8,895 nt of DNA from CAZEVY01 sp964515555 (lineage in GTDB: Bacteria; Acidobacteriota; Terriglobia; Bryobacterales; Bryobacteraceae), in the NCBI GenBank assembly GCA_964515555.1, contig CAZEVY010000150.1:1-8895 (forward strand), read 5' to 3'. Below, piece by piece: positions 1 through 7,726 of this stretch. Under the pieces are notes generated by a model. That model worked only from the letters and a program-made list of their open reading frames with translations, ran no database searches and was not told where the DNA came from. The number at the start of each line of letters is the position of its first letter. The first letter of the stretch is position 1. The position numbers and the translations under genes are program-made.

Positions 1-1199
<1,199 letters not shown>

Positions 1200-1215
<16 letters not shown>

Positions 1216-2171
1216 TCCTCTTCTCGGTCGCGGCGCCGTTCGCGTGGGGGCAATCCGTGTGGCCCGAGCAGCTGGCCGCGCATCGGCGGGCTGCGGTGCG
1301 GCCGGTCTCGCTCGACGATCGCGCCGTGTGGGAGGAGTACGGGCTGGAGCTTGCCGAACGGGCCGCCTACGAGTCCGAGGTGCGGAATTTCCAGGCGACC
1401 GCGTACCGGCTGAAGGATCCCACCGGAGCGCTCGGCGTCTTCCAGTGGATGCGGCCGGCCGGCGCGCAGCCGTCGAAGGCGGAGAAGCTGGCGGTGGAGA
1501 CCGACGACGGCGTGCTGCTGGCGTACGGCAACTACGTCCTCGACTTTCACGGATTCCAGCCGAAGGCGGAGGACCTGGCGGTGCTGCTGGCGTACCTGCC
1601 GCGTCTCGACCAGTCGGCGCTGCCCCCGGTTTCGAGCTACCTGCCGGCGGCGGGGCGCGTGGCCAACTCGGAGCGCTTCGTGATGGGGCCGGCGACGCTG
1701 GAGAAGTTCTGGGGGAAGGTGCCGCCCTCGCTGGTCGCGTTTCACACCGGCGCCGAAGCGCAGCTGGGCCGCTTTCGCACCAAGGACGCCGAGCTCGAGC
1801 TGGCGGTTATCTCGTACCCGACTCCTCACGTGGCGCGCGAGCGCCTGGCGGAATTCGAGAAGCTCTCCGGGGCCATGGCGAAGCGGTCGGGTCCGCTGGT
1901 GGCGGTGATTCTTGCGCCGCCGGACCGCGACGACGCCGAGCGCCTGCTGGCACTGGTGGGCTACCGCGCCACCATCTCCTGGAACGAAGGCACGCCCAAG
2001 GAGGAGGGCAACGTCGGCGACATGCTGATCGCGATCTTCGCGCTGACGGGGCTGCTTCTGGTCGGTGCGCTGATCATGGGCTTCCTGATGGGCGGCTTCC
2101 GGATCATGGGGCGCAAATGGCTCGGCAAGGAGCACGAGGCGATGACGGTGCTGCACCTGGAAGACCGGTGA
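1200..2171 (+). CDS. Exported, C-terminally membrane-anchored protein, DUF6599-like
   Basis: This is a 323-residue protein of unknown function. The N-terminus MLRGLILFSVAAPFAWGQ is a classic Sec signal peptide with likely cleavage before Q18. Residues about 30-265 form a soluble alpha/beta region, presumably periplasmic, with no catalytic motif that I recognise. Residues about 274-300 (MLIAIFALTGLLLVGALIMG onward) form one transmembrane helix, followed by a short basic tail. The layout and context resemble the DUF6599 family of Acidobacteria; this assignment is from memory of the family, not a search. I chose the ATG at 1200 because it starts exactly at the signal peptide. It lies inside the final codons of secA (16-base overlap), so translation is probably coupled. 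GGGAAG at 1183-1188, within the SecA zinc-tail codons, is 11 bases upstream and could serve as Shine-Dalgarno. The same frame is open further upstream within secA, but that stretch is Arg/Pro-rich shadow. Confidence 0.85.
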
Positions 2172-2263
2172 AGCCGGAACGTCGGGTAGCCCGCGAGCCT
2201 CAGGAATGAAACATGGCGGCGCATGCCATAGAGGAAACTGCCCAGCCGTCCCGACTGAAGCGG

Positions 2264-2269
2264 TAACAT
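2264..2269 (+). promoter_or_regulatory. -10-like hexamer TAACAT placed for a leaderless transcript
   Basis: TAACAT fits the TANNNT -10 pattern and ends 6 bases before the ATG at 2276, so the predicted transcription start would be the A of the start codon. No Shine-Dalgarno is visible in the preceding 20 bases (CATCGGGTC precedes the ATG). I see no good -35 hexamer. The same geometry recurs at 4403 and 7715. Confidence 0.4.
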
Positions 2270-2275
2270 CGGGTC

Positions 2276-2488
2276 ATGCGAATCGCCAGAGGGCATGTGT
2301 CCAATGGACGCATTATTGTCGAGGGCGAACCCCTCGCGGACGGCGCAGAAGTCGCGGTCATTCTTGCCGACGAATCCAGTTTTGAGTTGAGCGCCGACGA
2401 CGAAGCCGGGTTGCTGCTCGCGGTCGCCGAAGCCGACCGCGGTGAAACGCTGGACGCCGCTACGCTGCTGTCCCAATTCCGGCGCTGA
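2276..2488 (+). CDS. Small antitoxin-like protein (partner of a truncated ParE/RelE-type toxin)
   Basis: This is a 70-residue protein. The N-terminal half (IARGHVSNGRIIVEGEPLAD, then GAEVAVILAD) has the short beta-strand pattern G-x-I-V-V...L.(D/E)G..V.V of small antitoxins found ahead of ParE/RelE toxins. The C-terminal half is an acidic helix (LSADDEAGLLLAVAEADRGE, then a tail ending in FRR), typical of the toxin-binding end. Its stop overlaps the next ATG by one base (TGATG, 2486-2490), the usual coupling in such operons. The partner toxin is broken, so this is probably an orphan antitoxin or a decaying locus. No Shine-Dalgarno is present; a -10-like TAACAT ends 6 bases before the ATG. The family has no name that I can assign with confidence, and the antitoxin role is inferred from pattern and position. 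Confidence 0.7.
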   Translation: MRIARGHVSNGRIIVEGEPLADGAEVAVILADESSFELSADDEAGLLLAVAEADRGETLDAATLLSQFRR

Positions 2489-2574
2489 TGGCGCGGGTCA
2501 CCATCACCAGGCGCGCAGCCCGACAGATCATGGAAGCGCGCGAATGGTGGCTGGCCAACACCAGAAAGAGCGTT
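2488..2574 (+). pseudogene. Remnant of a ParE/RelE-type toxin gene (5' fragment only)
   Basis: The first ~28 codons read MARVTITRRAARQIMEAREW and then WLANTRKS. This matches the opening strand and helix of ParE/RelE-fold toxins, where a beta-strand is followed by an amphipathic helix ending in WW. Full-length members are about 90-105 residues. Here the resemblance stops near base 2574. The frame runs on to a stop ending at 2670, but those codons overlap the 3' end of the opposite-strand gene (stop at 2597-2599) and look like its shadow. The central strands and catalytic or gyrase-binding C-terminus are missing. A deletion or rearrangement that joined the toxin to the end of the neighbouring gene is the simplest explanation. 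No insertion-sequence end or target duplication is visible at the junction. Function is presumably lost. Confidence 0.65.
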
Positions 2575-2596
2575 GAGCCGATCTCCGTCGCGGGCG

Positions 2597-4330
2597 CTAT
2601 TGCGGCCGCTCGGGGTCGTTTGGAATCCACTTCAGGCGGACGTTCTCGAAGCCTCGTTCGCGGATGGTGACGGCCTTGCCCTTGGCCTCGAACGGCTTGA
2701 CGTACTCGGGGTCGCGCCAGGCCATGGGGTCGACCTCCTCCCAGGCGAACACCTTGTAGTCGCCCGGCGATACGCCGCGAATGACGAAGCTGCCCGACTG
2801 GTCGGTATTCGCCTGCTTGTAGCTTTGCAAGACGCGCGCGCGCCCGACCGCGGGGACCAGCGTCACGGTCGCGCTGGTGACCGGCTCGTCCTTGTCGTTG
2901 ACGACAGTGCCGGAGACCTGCCCGCCATCCAGGCTGGCAACGATCTCGATGGCGCCGCCGGCGCCGCCGGCCGTCAGGTCGAGCCCTTTCTCCAGGACAT
3001 CCTGCTCGCCCATCCGCGCCGACTTGACGTAGGCCCCGTCGGGCAAGCCGTAGGCGTCGATCTGGTAAAGATCGCCGACGACGCCTTGCAGGATAAAGGT
3101 GCCATCGTCGCGGACCAGACCGGAGCCGCCTCCGAACGAGATCATCTGGTTGGGGTCGAAGGGGCGGAGATTAACTCGGATGGAGGGCGCCGCAGCGGCC
3201 GGCTGTCCCGTGGCGGGCGGCGCCTGCCCTTCCATCCGGAGCCGACCGTTGATGGAGAACGCCGGCTGCATTGTGAGCACCAGGTTGTCGATGTGGCGGT
3301 CGCCGGCCTCGACGGGCGCGCGTGCGAATCCGCGAAAATCGCCGTCATGCACCTGGGCGATCACGACGTAGGATCCGGGCCGGATGTTGCGAAACTCGAA
3401 GACGCCGTCGGGCCGAGCCGTGGTCATACTGCGATCCATCATCGTCGAGATGTCCATGGTCTTCGGCAGGAGCTGGATCATGGTCTGCTGGCGGGCGGCG
3501 TTCTCCAGGCGTCCACGGATGCGGATGACGCGCTGCTTGATCATCCGCAAATCCGCGCCGCGCACCTCGGCGCCGGGCTGAATGTCGATCGACACGGCGC
3601 CCGCCGGATCGACAACGCCGGGATAGTAAACGGTTCCGTAGGCTTCCTCGGGCGCCGGCTGGGTGTTCACCGCGGCTTCCATGAACATCCCGGACCGGTT
3701 GGTCGCGCTCAGGAAATAGCGGCCCGGCATCAGCCCGGCGACTCGGAATTCGCCGATGTCGTTGGTCTGCGCGCCGCTCATGGGCGTCATCTGCCGCTTT
3801 CCGGCCTGAAACCGCAGGCGGTTGACCTGCACGAACACCTGGTTGATCGGGTCGCCATCCTCGTCGAGGATGCGCCCCATGATGACGCCCTGCGGCGTCA
3901 GCTTAAAGACGATGTCGGTCATTTTCTGCGCCGGGGCGAGCGTGATGTTCGTTCCCTGGCCGAACCCTCCGCGGCTCCCGTAAACCTGCCGCGCGAAGCC
4001 GAAGCGCGTCGCCGTCAGGGTGTAGCGTCCCGGCTCGATGCCGGCGATCTTGAATTTCCCCTCGGCATCGCTGGTGACCGCGTATTGACGTCGCGGTCCG
4101 GCGGCCGTTGTGACGGCCATCATCGAGAGGTTCACCTTGCGGAGCGGCTCGCCGGTGGAAACGTGAAGCGCCTTGCCCTCGATGATGGCAAGTTGCGAAG
4201 GGTCGCTCGCGACCGCGGCGGGGACGGCCCCCGGCCCGCCCGGCGGCGGAGGCGTAATCGGTTGCGGCGCGACGACCGCCTGGCCCCACGCGCAGGCCGA
4301 AACGAGCAGAGGCAGAAATGCTTTCCTCAT
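2597..4330 (-). CDS. Secreted protein with five carboxypeptidase-regulatory-like beta-sandwich modules
   Basis: This is a 577-residue exported protein. MRKAFLPLLVSACAWGQ is a signal peptide with cleavage near residue 17, followed by a Pro/Ala-rich linker (about 20-45). Five modules of the carboxypeptidase-regulatory-like type (PF13620-like) follow at about 49-110, 146-210, 268-330, 358-430 and 470-535. Most share the pattern G.(V/I)...G.P...V.V, then T.(D/E).G.F.(I/V).G(I/L).PG.Y.L.A; examples are GKFKIAGIEPGRYTLTA, GEFRVAGLMPGRYFLSA and GSFVIRGVSPGDYKVFA. There is no peptidase domain, so it is a binding or structural surface protein, not an enzyme. In Acidobacteria such modules also form the N-terminal part of TonB-dependent receptors, but no plug or barrel is present here. 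The start is supported by GGGAGG 7 bases upstream. It is divergent from the aldo/keto reductase and its stop abuts the toxin remnant. Ligand unknown. Confidence 0.88.
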   Translation of the reverse strand: MRKAFLPLLVSACAWGQAVVAPQPITPPPPGGPGAVPAAVASDPSQLAIIEGKALHVSTGEPLRKVNLSMMAVTTAAGPRRQYAVTSDAEGKFKIAGIEPGRYTLTATRFGFARQVYGSRGGFGQGTNITLAPAQKMTDIVFKLTPQGVIMGRILDEDGDPINQVFVQVNRLRFQAGKRQMTPMSGAQTNDIGEFRVAGLMPGRYFLSATNRSGMFMEAAVNTQPAPEEAYGTVYYPGVVDPAGAVSIDIQPGAEVRGADLRMIKQRVIRIRGRLENAARQQTMIQLLPKTMDISTMMDRSMTTARPDGVFEFRNIRPGSYVVIAQVHDGDFRGFARAPVEAGDRHIDNLVLTMQPAFSINGRLRMEGQAPPATGQPAAAAPSIRVNLRPFDPNQMISFGGGSGLVRDDGTFILQGVVGDLYQIDAYGLPDGAYVKSARMGEQDVLEKGLDLTAGGAGGAIEIVASLDGGQVSGTVVNDKDEPVTSATVTLVPAVGRARVLQSYKQANTDQSGSFVIRGVSPGDYKVFAWEEVDPMAWRDPEYVKPFEAKGKAVTIRERGFENVRLKWIPNDPERPQ

Positions 4331-4337
4331 AATCCGC

Positions 4338-4343
4338 CCTCCC
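4338..4343 (-). promoter_or_regulatory. Shine-Dalgarno GGGAGG of the beta-sandwich protein gene
   Basis: On the minus strand GGGAGG lies 7 bases before the ATG at 4330. It is the strongest ribosome-binding site in the window and fixes that start. It contrasts with the divergent gene at 4414, which has none. Confidence 0.7.
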
Positions 4344-4394
4344 GGAAAGTCGGTTTAGTGCATTGACGACTCAAGTTGCCGAGCCGTTGCATGG

Positions 4395-4408
4395 ATTATC
4401 ATGATAAT
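4395..4408. promoter_or_regulatory. Perfect 14-bp palindrome ATTATCATGATAAT between divergent genes; candidate bidirectional promoter or operator
   Basis: ATTATCATGATAAT is identical to its reverse complement and sits in the 83-base gap between divergent starts at 4330 and 4414. It is strikingly AT-rich for this genome. It places a GATAAT hexamer (5 of 6 match to the -10 consensus) on each strand. The plus copy (4403-4408) ends 5 bases before the ATG at 4414, which fits a leaderless transcript. The minus copy (4400-4395) would give a leader of about 59 bases that contains the GGGAGG site. No clear -35 is seen on either strand. Alternatively it could be a repressor operator; its GATAAT half-sites resemble Fur hexamers, but the arrangement is not the canonical Fur box. 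Confidence 0.5.
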
Positions 4409-4413
4409 TCCGA

Positions 4414-5472
4414 ATGCATACCGGTTACGCGACTCAGTTAGGCACCGCAAACTACGCAACCCGGCTTCCGGCGCACGGGGCGAGCGGATTCTACCGCCTC
4501 GCGCAGTATCTTACCGTATCCAGTCTGGGACTGGGGACCTACCTGGGCGCGCGCGACGAGGCCGCCGACCGCGGCTATGTCGACGCAGTGCAGGCGGCGC
4601 TACGCGGCGGCATCAATTTCCTCGACACGTCGTTGAATTACCGTCACCAGAATTCAGAGTTGAATATCGGCGCGGCGATCGCGCGCATGATCGAGGCCGG
4701 AGAGCTTCGCCGCGACGAGTTCGTCGTGTGCACCAAGGCCGGATACCTGGTCCCCGGCGCCGTGCCTCCGTCTCTAGGACGCGACGACGTGGCCGGCGGA
4801 ATGCATTCGCTGGCCCCCTCGTTCCTCGCCGACCAGCTCGATCGCAGCCGCGTCAACCTCGGCCTGGAGACGATCGACGTGTTTTATCTGCACAATCCGG
4901 AGACTCAGCTCGAATACGCCGCACCGGAGGAGTTCTACGATCGCATGGCCCGTGCGTTCGAAGGCCTCGAGTCGCTTGTGGCCGCGGGTGCCATCCGCTG
5001 GTACGGCGCTGCCACGTGGAACGGATTTCGCACACGCCCCGGCGACCGGATGGGATTGTCGCTGGCGCGGCTGGCCGAGCTGGCCGCGAAGGCCGGAGGA
5101 AAGGATCACCACTTTCGATTCATCCAGCTTCCGCTGAACCTCGGCATGGCGGAGGCCTTCACGATCAAGCGCGAGGAGGTCAACGGCGAGGCGAAGAGCA
5201 CGCTCGAAGCCGCCGAAGCGCTGGGCCTGACGGTGGTCGCCAGCGCCAGCCTGCTGCAATCGCGGCTGACCCGCGACCTCCCCGCCGAAGTCCGCAAGCG
5301 GTTGCCCGGTCCGCTGACCGACGCACAGTGTGCGCTCCAGTTCGCACGCTCGACACCGGGAATCGCCGTAGCGCTGGCGGGTATGGGCCGGACCGCACAC
5401 GTCGCCGAGAACCTCGGCATCGCTTCGTTCCCGCCAGCCACGGCGGCGCAGTACCTGAGCCTGTTTCAATAA
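4414..5472 (+). CDS. Aldo/keto reductase family oxidoreductase
   Basis: This is a 352-residue cytosolic NAD(P)H-dependent oxidoreductase with a TIM-barrel fold that reduces carbonyl groups; the substrate is unknown. The catalytic tetrad is visible: D71 and Y76 in DTSLNYRHQ, K108 in VVCTKAGYL, and H160 in DVFYLHNPE. The C-terminal segment GIAVALAGMGRTAHVAENLG (317-336) matches the cofactor-phosphate loop at the end of the family. Length is near the family norm (280-350), with extra sequence at about 110-135 and 205-232. The start at 4414 is chosen because the LTVSSLGLGTYLG strand lies about 33 residues in, as in relatives. There is no Shine-Dalgarno, but a -10-like GATAAT ends 5 bases upstream, suggesting a leaderless mRNA. 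It is followed after 9 bases by the UvrC-like gene and is probably co-transcribed with it. No functional link between the two is evident. Confidence 0.92.
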   Translation: MHTGYATQLGTANYATRLPAHGASGFYRLAQYLTVSSLGLGTYLGARDEAADRGYVDAVQAALRGGINFLDTSLNYRHQNSELNIGAAIARMIEAGELRRDEFVVCTKAGYLVPGAVPPSLGRDDVAGGMHSLAPSFLADQLDRSRVNLGLETIDVFYLHNPETQLEYAAPEEFYDRMARAFEGLESLVAAGAIRWYGAATWNGFRTRPGDRMGLSLARLAELAAKAGGKDHHFRFIQLPLNLGMAEAFTIKREEVNGEAKSTLEAAEALGLTVVASASLLQSRLTRDLPAEVRKRLPGPLTDAQCALQFARSTPGIAVALAGMGRTAHVAENLGIASFPPATAAQYLSLFQ

Positions 5473-5481
5473 GTCTCAGGC

Positions 5482-6585
5482 ATGACGCTTCCTGAGCCGG
5501 AGACGATCGCGCTCCCGGACGACCCGGCCGTCGCCGCGCTGCCCCAATCGGCGGCCGTGTTCCTGGTGTGGCCGGGCGAGGGCGCGCCCTACCTGGCGCG
5601 AACGGCGATGCTTGGCCGGCGGCTGGCGCGCCTGGTGGGCGAACGCTCGCGGGCGTCGCGCATGCTGAGCCTGCGCGCCGTGGCAAAGCGGGTGGACTAC
5701 TGGCCGACGGGGTCGGCGCTCGAGCAATCGCTGGTGTCGTACGAACTGGCGCGGCGGCACTTCCCCGGCGAGTACACGCGGCTGCTGCGGCTGCGCTTTC
5801 CCTCGTACGTGAAACTCATCGCGACCAACCGCTTCCCGCGGACGCAGGTTACGGCGCGGTTGGGATCGACCGGAGCCAACATCTACTATGGACCGTTCGC
5901 CACGCGCGCCGCCGCCGAGCAGTTCGAGAGCGGATTCCTCGACATGTTTCAGCTCCGGCGCTGCCAGGAGGATCTCGCGCCGTCGCCCGAGCATCCTGGA
6001 TGCATCTACGGCGAGATGGGCCGCTGCATGCGGCCCTGTCAACAGGTCGTCACCGTGGAGGAGTATGCCGGCGAGGCCGGGCGGGTCGGCGAGTTCCTGG
6101 CGACCGGAGGGGCTTCGCTTCTCGCGAACGCGTCGGCGGCCCGCGACCGTCTCAGCGCCGAGATGGAGTTCGAGGAGGCGGCGCGGCAGCACGAGCGGGT
6201 CGAACGCATCGCCGCAGTGACACGGCTGGCGGGGGAACTGGCGCGCGACGTCCGGTCGCTCGACGGCGTGGCGGTGACGCCATCGGCGGCGGCCGAGGCG
6301 GTCGAGTTGTGGGGGATGCGCGGCGGCGGGTGGTTGGCGCCCCTGAGGCTGAGCCTGGCGCCGGGCGAACTGTCGACGTCCATGGACGCGCGGCTGCGCG
6401 AGTTGATCGAGGGGATGGCGCCCCAGCCACTCCCGGCGGTTGTCCGCTCGGAGCACCTGGCGCTGTTGGTCCGGTGGTACCACTCGAGCTGGCGGGACGG
6501 GGAGTGGATCGCGTTCGACGGCAAGGTCCCATACCGGCGGCTGGTGAACGCCATCCACCGGGTCGGCGGTCGGGACCGCCTGTAG
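5482..6585 (+). CDS. UvrC-like protein with degenerate GIY-YIG domain, intact Fe-S cysteines and UVR motif, no C-terminal nuclease
   Basis: This is a 367-residue protein related to the N-terminal half of excinuclease subunit UvrC (about 600 residues). Residues 20-120 align with the GIY-YIG region, but the motifs are eroded: GVY reads AVF (25-27), YVGK reads YLAR (37-40), and the usual Glu in EALLLE reads Ser (EQSLVS, 81-86). The middle is well kept: SYVKL and FPR (108-120), YYGPF (135-139), then C161, C174, C182 and C186. The 13-8-4 spacing nearly matches the 4Fe-4S ligands reported for E. coli UvrC (154, 166, 174, 178). Residues about 222-243 are a UVR/UvrB-interaction motif (AEMEFEEAARQHERV). 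The remaining ~120 residues show no RNase-H-like nuclease or HhH domain and are unrecognised. E. coli Cho is a shorter UvrC relative but keeps its nuclease motif. Nuclease activity is doubtful; a DNA-binding or UvrB-binding role is inference. ATG at 5482 has only a weak AGG upstream. Confidence 0.85.
   Translation: MTLPEPETIALPDDPAVAALPQSAAVFLVWPGEGAPYLARTAMLGRRLARLVGERSRASRMLSLRAVAKRVDYWPTGSALEQSLVSYELARRHFPGEYTRLLRLRFPSYVKLIATNRFPRTQVTARLGSTGANIYYGPFATRAAAEQFESGFLDMFQLRRCQEDLAPSPEHPGCIYGEMGRCMRPCQQVVTVEEYAGEAGRVGEFLATGGASLLANASAARDRLSAEMEFEEAARQHERVERIAAVTRLAGELARDVRSLDGVAVTPSAAAEAVELWGMRGGGWLAPLRLSLAPGELSTSMDARLRELIEGMAPQPLPAVVRSEHLALLVRWYHSSWRDGEWIAFDGKVPYRRLVNAIHRVGGRDRL
6565..6580 (+). 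terminator. GC-rich hairpin at the 3' end of the UvrC-like gene
   Basis: GGCGGTC (6565-6571) and GACCGCC (6574-6580) are perfect inverted arms and overlap the last coding bases. A realistic stem is 6 bp with a 4-base CGGG loop. No T-run follows (TGTAGCGAGC), so it is a weak or factor-assisted terminator at best, and it may be only codon composition. Confidence 0.2.
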
Positions 6586-6796
6586 CGAGCCGCGACGGCA
6601 TCGGCGGTCTCTACTTAAAGTATTGATTCTAAACAACAACTGTATTTAAGACTTGACACAGGGCTGCGAGGTTTGATACCTTCGTTTCTGCATCACAGCT
6701 TAGTTAATCGGCCGTAACCCATTAATCCCAAGGATGGATCCTGCGGCCGGATCATAGGCGTTGTCGGACGGATTCGGCAGTTCGGCAAAACAACTA
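6586..6796 (+). other. AT-richer intergenic leader before the M23 peptidase gene
   Basis: This is the longest gene-free stretch in the window, about 211 bases. 6611-6660 is unusually AT-rich and includes an imperfectly flanked inverted pair, CTTAAA (6614-6619) and TTTAAG (6645-6650). A sigma70-like promoter follows at 6653-6680, giving a leader of roughly 110 bases. Within it, AAGG abuts an ATG at 6734 that opens a 7-codon frame (MDPAAGS, stop ending 6757). GATCC (6737-6741) and GGATC (6749-6753) could form a small hairpin there. I see no named riboswitch or RNA family. Confidence 0.4.
6653..6680 (+). promoter_or_regulatory. Sigma70-like promoter for the M23 peptidase gene
   Basis: A perfect -35 consensus TTGACA (6653-6658) is followed after 16 bases by GATACC (6675-6680), a modest -10, preceded by TTT. 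Predicted start of transcription is near 6687. The -35 is the best in the window; the -10 is weak, so the exact pairing is uncertain. Confidence 0.5.
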
Positions 6797-7684
6797 ATGA
6801 AACAGCAATACTTCATCGTTGTCCTCGCCCATTCCTTCCACGGACGATTGCGCCGTCTTCACATCCCCCACCAGGTCGTGTACGCCATCCTGGTGCTGGC
6901 CGCCATCGGCTTGGTGTCCGCGATGGGGGTGATTACCAGCTACGGCCGGATGGCCCTCAAGGTGGCCAACTACAACTCGCTACGCCAGGACTTCGAGTCG
7001 CTGCGGGCTAAGTACCAGAAGCTGCAGCGGACCAACGTCCAGGCCAACGAGCAGCTCGCCACCCTCCAGTTGTTCGCGACCGAGGTCTCGCTGGCCTACG
7101 GGATCAAGCGAAAGCTGGAAGGTCCGCCGGACATCAGCGTGGAAGCGCCGCTCGTGCCCGGGTACAAGGACACCATCGAGACCTACAACTTTCTGCGGAG
7201 CGCGAACTTTTCCAAGTTCTATCGCCACATCCCGCGGCTGTGGCAGGCCAACGTACGGCCGAGCCTGTGGCCGGTATCCGGCCGGCTGTTGAGCTACTGG
7301 GGTATGCGCACCGATCCATTTTCGGGCGACGGCTCCTTCCACGCGGGCGTCGACATATCGGCCTCGATCGGCACGGCCGTGAAAGCCACCGCCGACGGCG
7401 TAGTGACGCTGTGCGACTGGAGCGGCAACTACGGGCGCCTGGCGATCGTCGACCACGGCGGCGGGCTGCAAACCTACTACGCGCACCTGTCGCGCTTCGA
7501 TGTGATTCCAGGACAGGAAGTGCGCCGCGGGCAGATCATCGCCGCCAGCGGCGCCAGCGGGCGCGTGACGTCGCCGCATCTGCACTACGAAGTCCGGCAG
7601 GGCGGCAACCCGATCAACCCTTACCTGTTCCTCGCCAAGTCGCCGACCGGAGAGACGGCCCGCCCGGATTTCCCGTTCGACTAG
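6797..7684 (+). CDS. Membrane-anchored M23 family metallopeptidase (LytM/NlpD-like)
   Basis: This is a 295-residue zinc endopeptidase of the M23 family, which cuts peptide cross-links in peptidoglycan. A basic cytoplasmic N-terminus (GRLRRLHIPHQ) is followed by one transmembrane helix at about 26-47. A heptad-rich coiled coil spans about 58-100 (SLRQDFESLRAKYQKLQ...), placing the catalytic domain in the periplasm. The M23 domain (about 160-280) has every zinc or catalytic residue: H182 and D186 in FHAGVDI, H230 in YYAHL, and H261 and H263 in SPHLHYEV. It is therefore likely active, unlike EnvC/NlpD-type activators that have lost these residues. I prefer ATG 6797 because the basic N-terminus and membrane helix follow directly. 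A TTG at 6761 would add 12 residues. Neither start has a clear Shine-Dalgarno. The gene has its own promoter candidate and stands apart from its neighbours. Confidence 0.92.
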   Translation: MKQQYFIVVLAHSFHGRLRRLHIPHQVVYAILVLAAIGLVSAMGVITSYGRMALKVANYNSLRQDFESLRAKYQKLQRTNVQANEQLATLQLFATEVSLAYGIKRKLEGPPDISVEAPLVPGYKDTIETYNFLRSANFSKFYRHIPRLWQANVRPSLWPVSGRLLSYWGMRTDPFSGDGSFHAGVDISASIGTAVKATADGVVTLCDWSGNYGRLAIVDHGGGLQTYYAHLSRFDVIPGQEVRRGQIIAASGASGRVTSPHLHYEVRQGGNPINPYLFLAKSPTGETARPDFPFD

Positions 7685-7714
7685 TCGCCTGAACCGCCCC
7701 AACCGGCCGGCCGC

Positions 7715-7720
7715 TAGAAT
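7715..7720 (+). promoter_or_regulatory. -10-like hexamer TAGAAT placed for a leaderless transcript
   Basis: TAGAAT (5 of 6 to TATAAT) ends exactly 6 bases before the ATG at 7727, so transcription would start at the A of the start codon. An AGAGG lies in between but is only 1-2 bases from the ATG, too close to act as a normal Shine-Dalgarno. No good -35 is visible; the upstream bases are a GC palindrome, CCGGCCGG (7704-7711). Confidence 0.45.
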
Positions 7721-7726
7721 AGAGGC

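Noticed and set aside
2560..2610. Insertion-sequence end or attachment site at the toxin breakpoint
   Set aside because: No terminal inverted repeat, target duplication, integrase or transposase fragment is visible on either side.
2573..4366. Long plus-strand open frame of about 597 codons over the beta-sandwich gene
   Set aside because: It is an Arg/Asp/His/Gly-rich antisense shadow with no domain pattern. The minus-strand protein has a signal peptide, a Shine-Dalgarno and clear repeats.
4395..4408. Canonical Fur box
   Set aside because: Two GATAAT-type hexamers are present but in the ATTATC-AT-GATAAT arrangement, not the 19-bp Fur box. Neither flanking gene is an iron gene, so I kept only the general operator or bidirectional-promoter idea.
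5476..6639. Minus-strand open frame of about 387 codons opposite the UvrC-like gene
   Set aside because: Low-complexity Arg/Pro/His composition and no recognisable motif; the plus-strand frame carries the ordered UvrC motifs.
6614..6650. CTTAAA/TTTAAG inverted repeat as a terminator or regulator site
   Set aside because: It is only six AT base pairs with a 25-base loop, easily expected by chance in an AT-rich patch.
6761..6796. TTG at 6761 as the start of the M23 peptidase
   Set aside because: The ATG at 6797 leads straight into the basic N-terminus and membrane helix. The extra 12 residues are Ser/Gly-rich, and the TTG has no Shine-Dalgarno.
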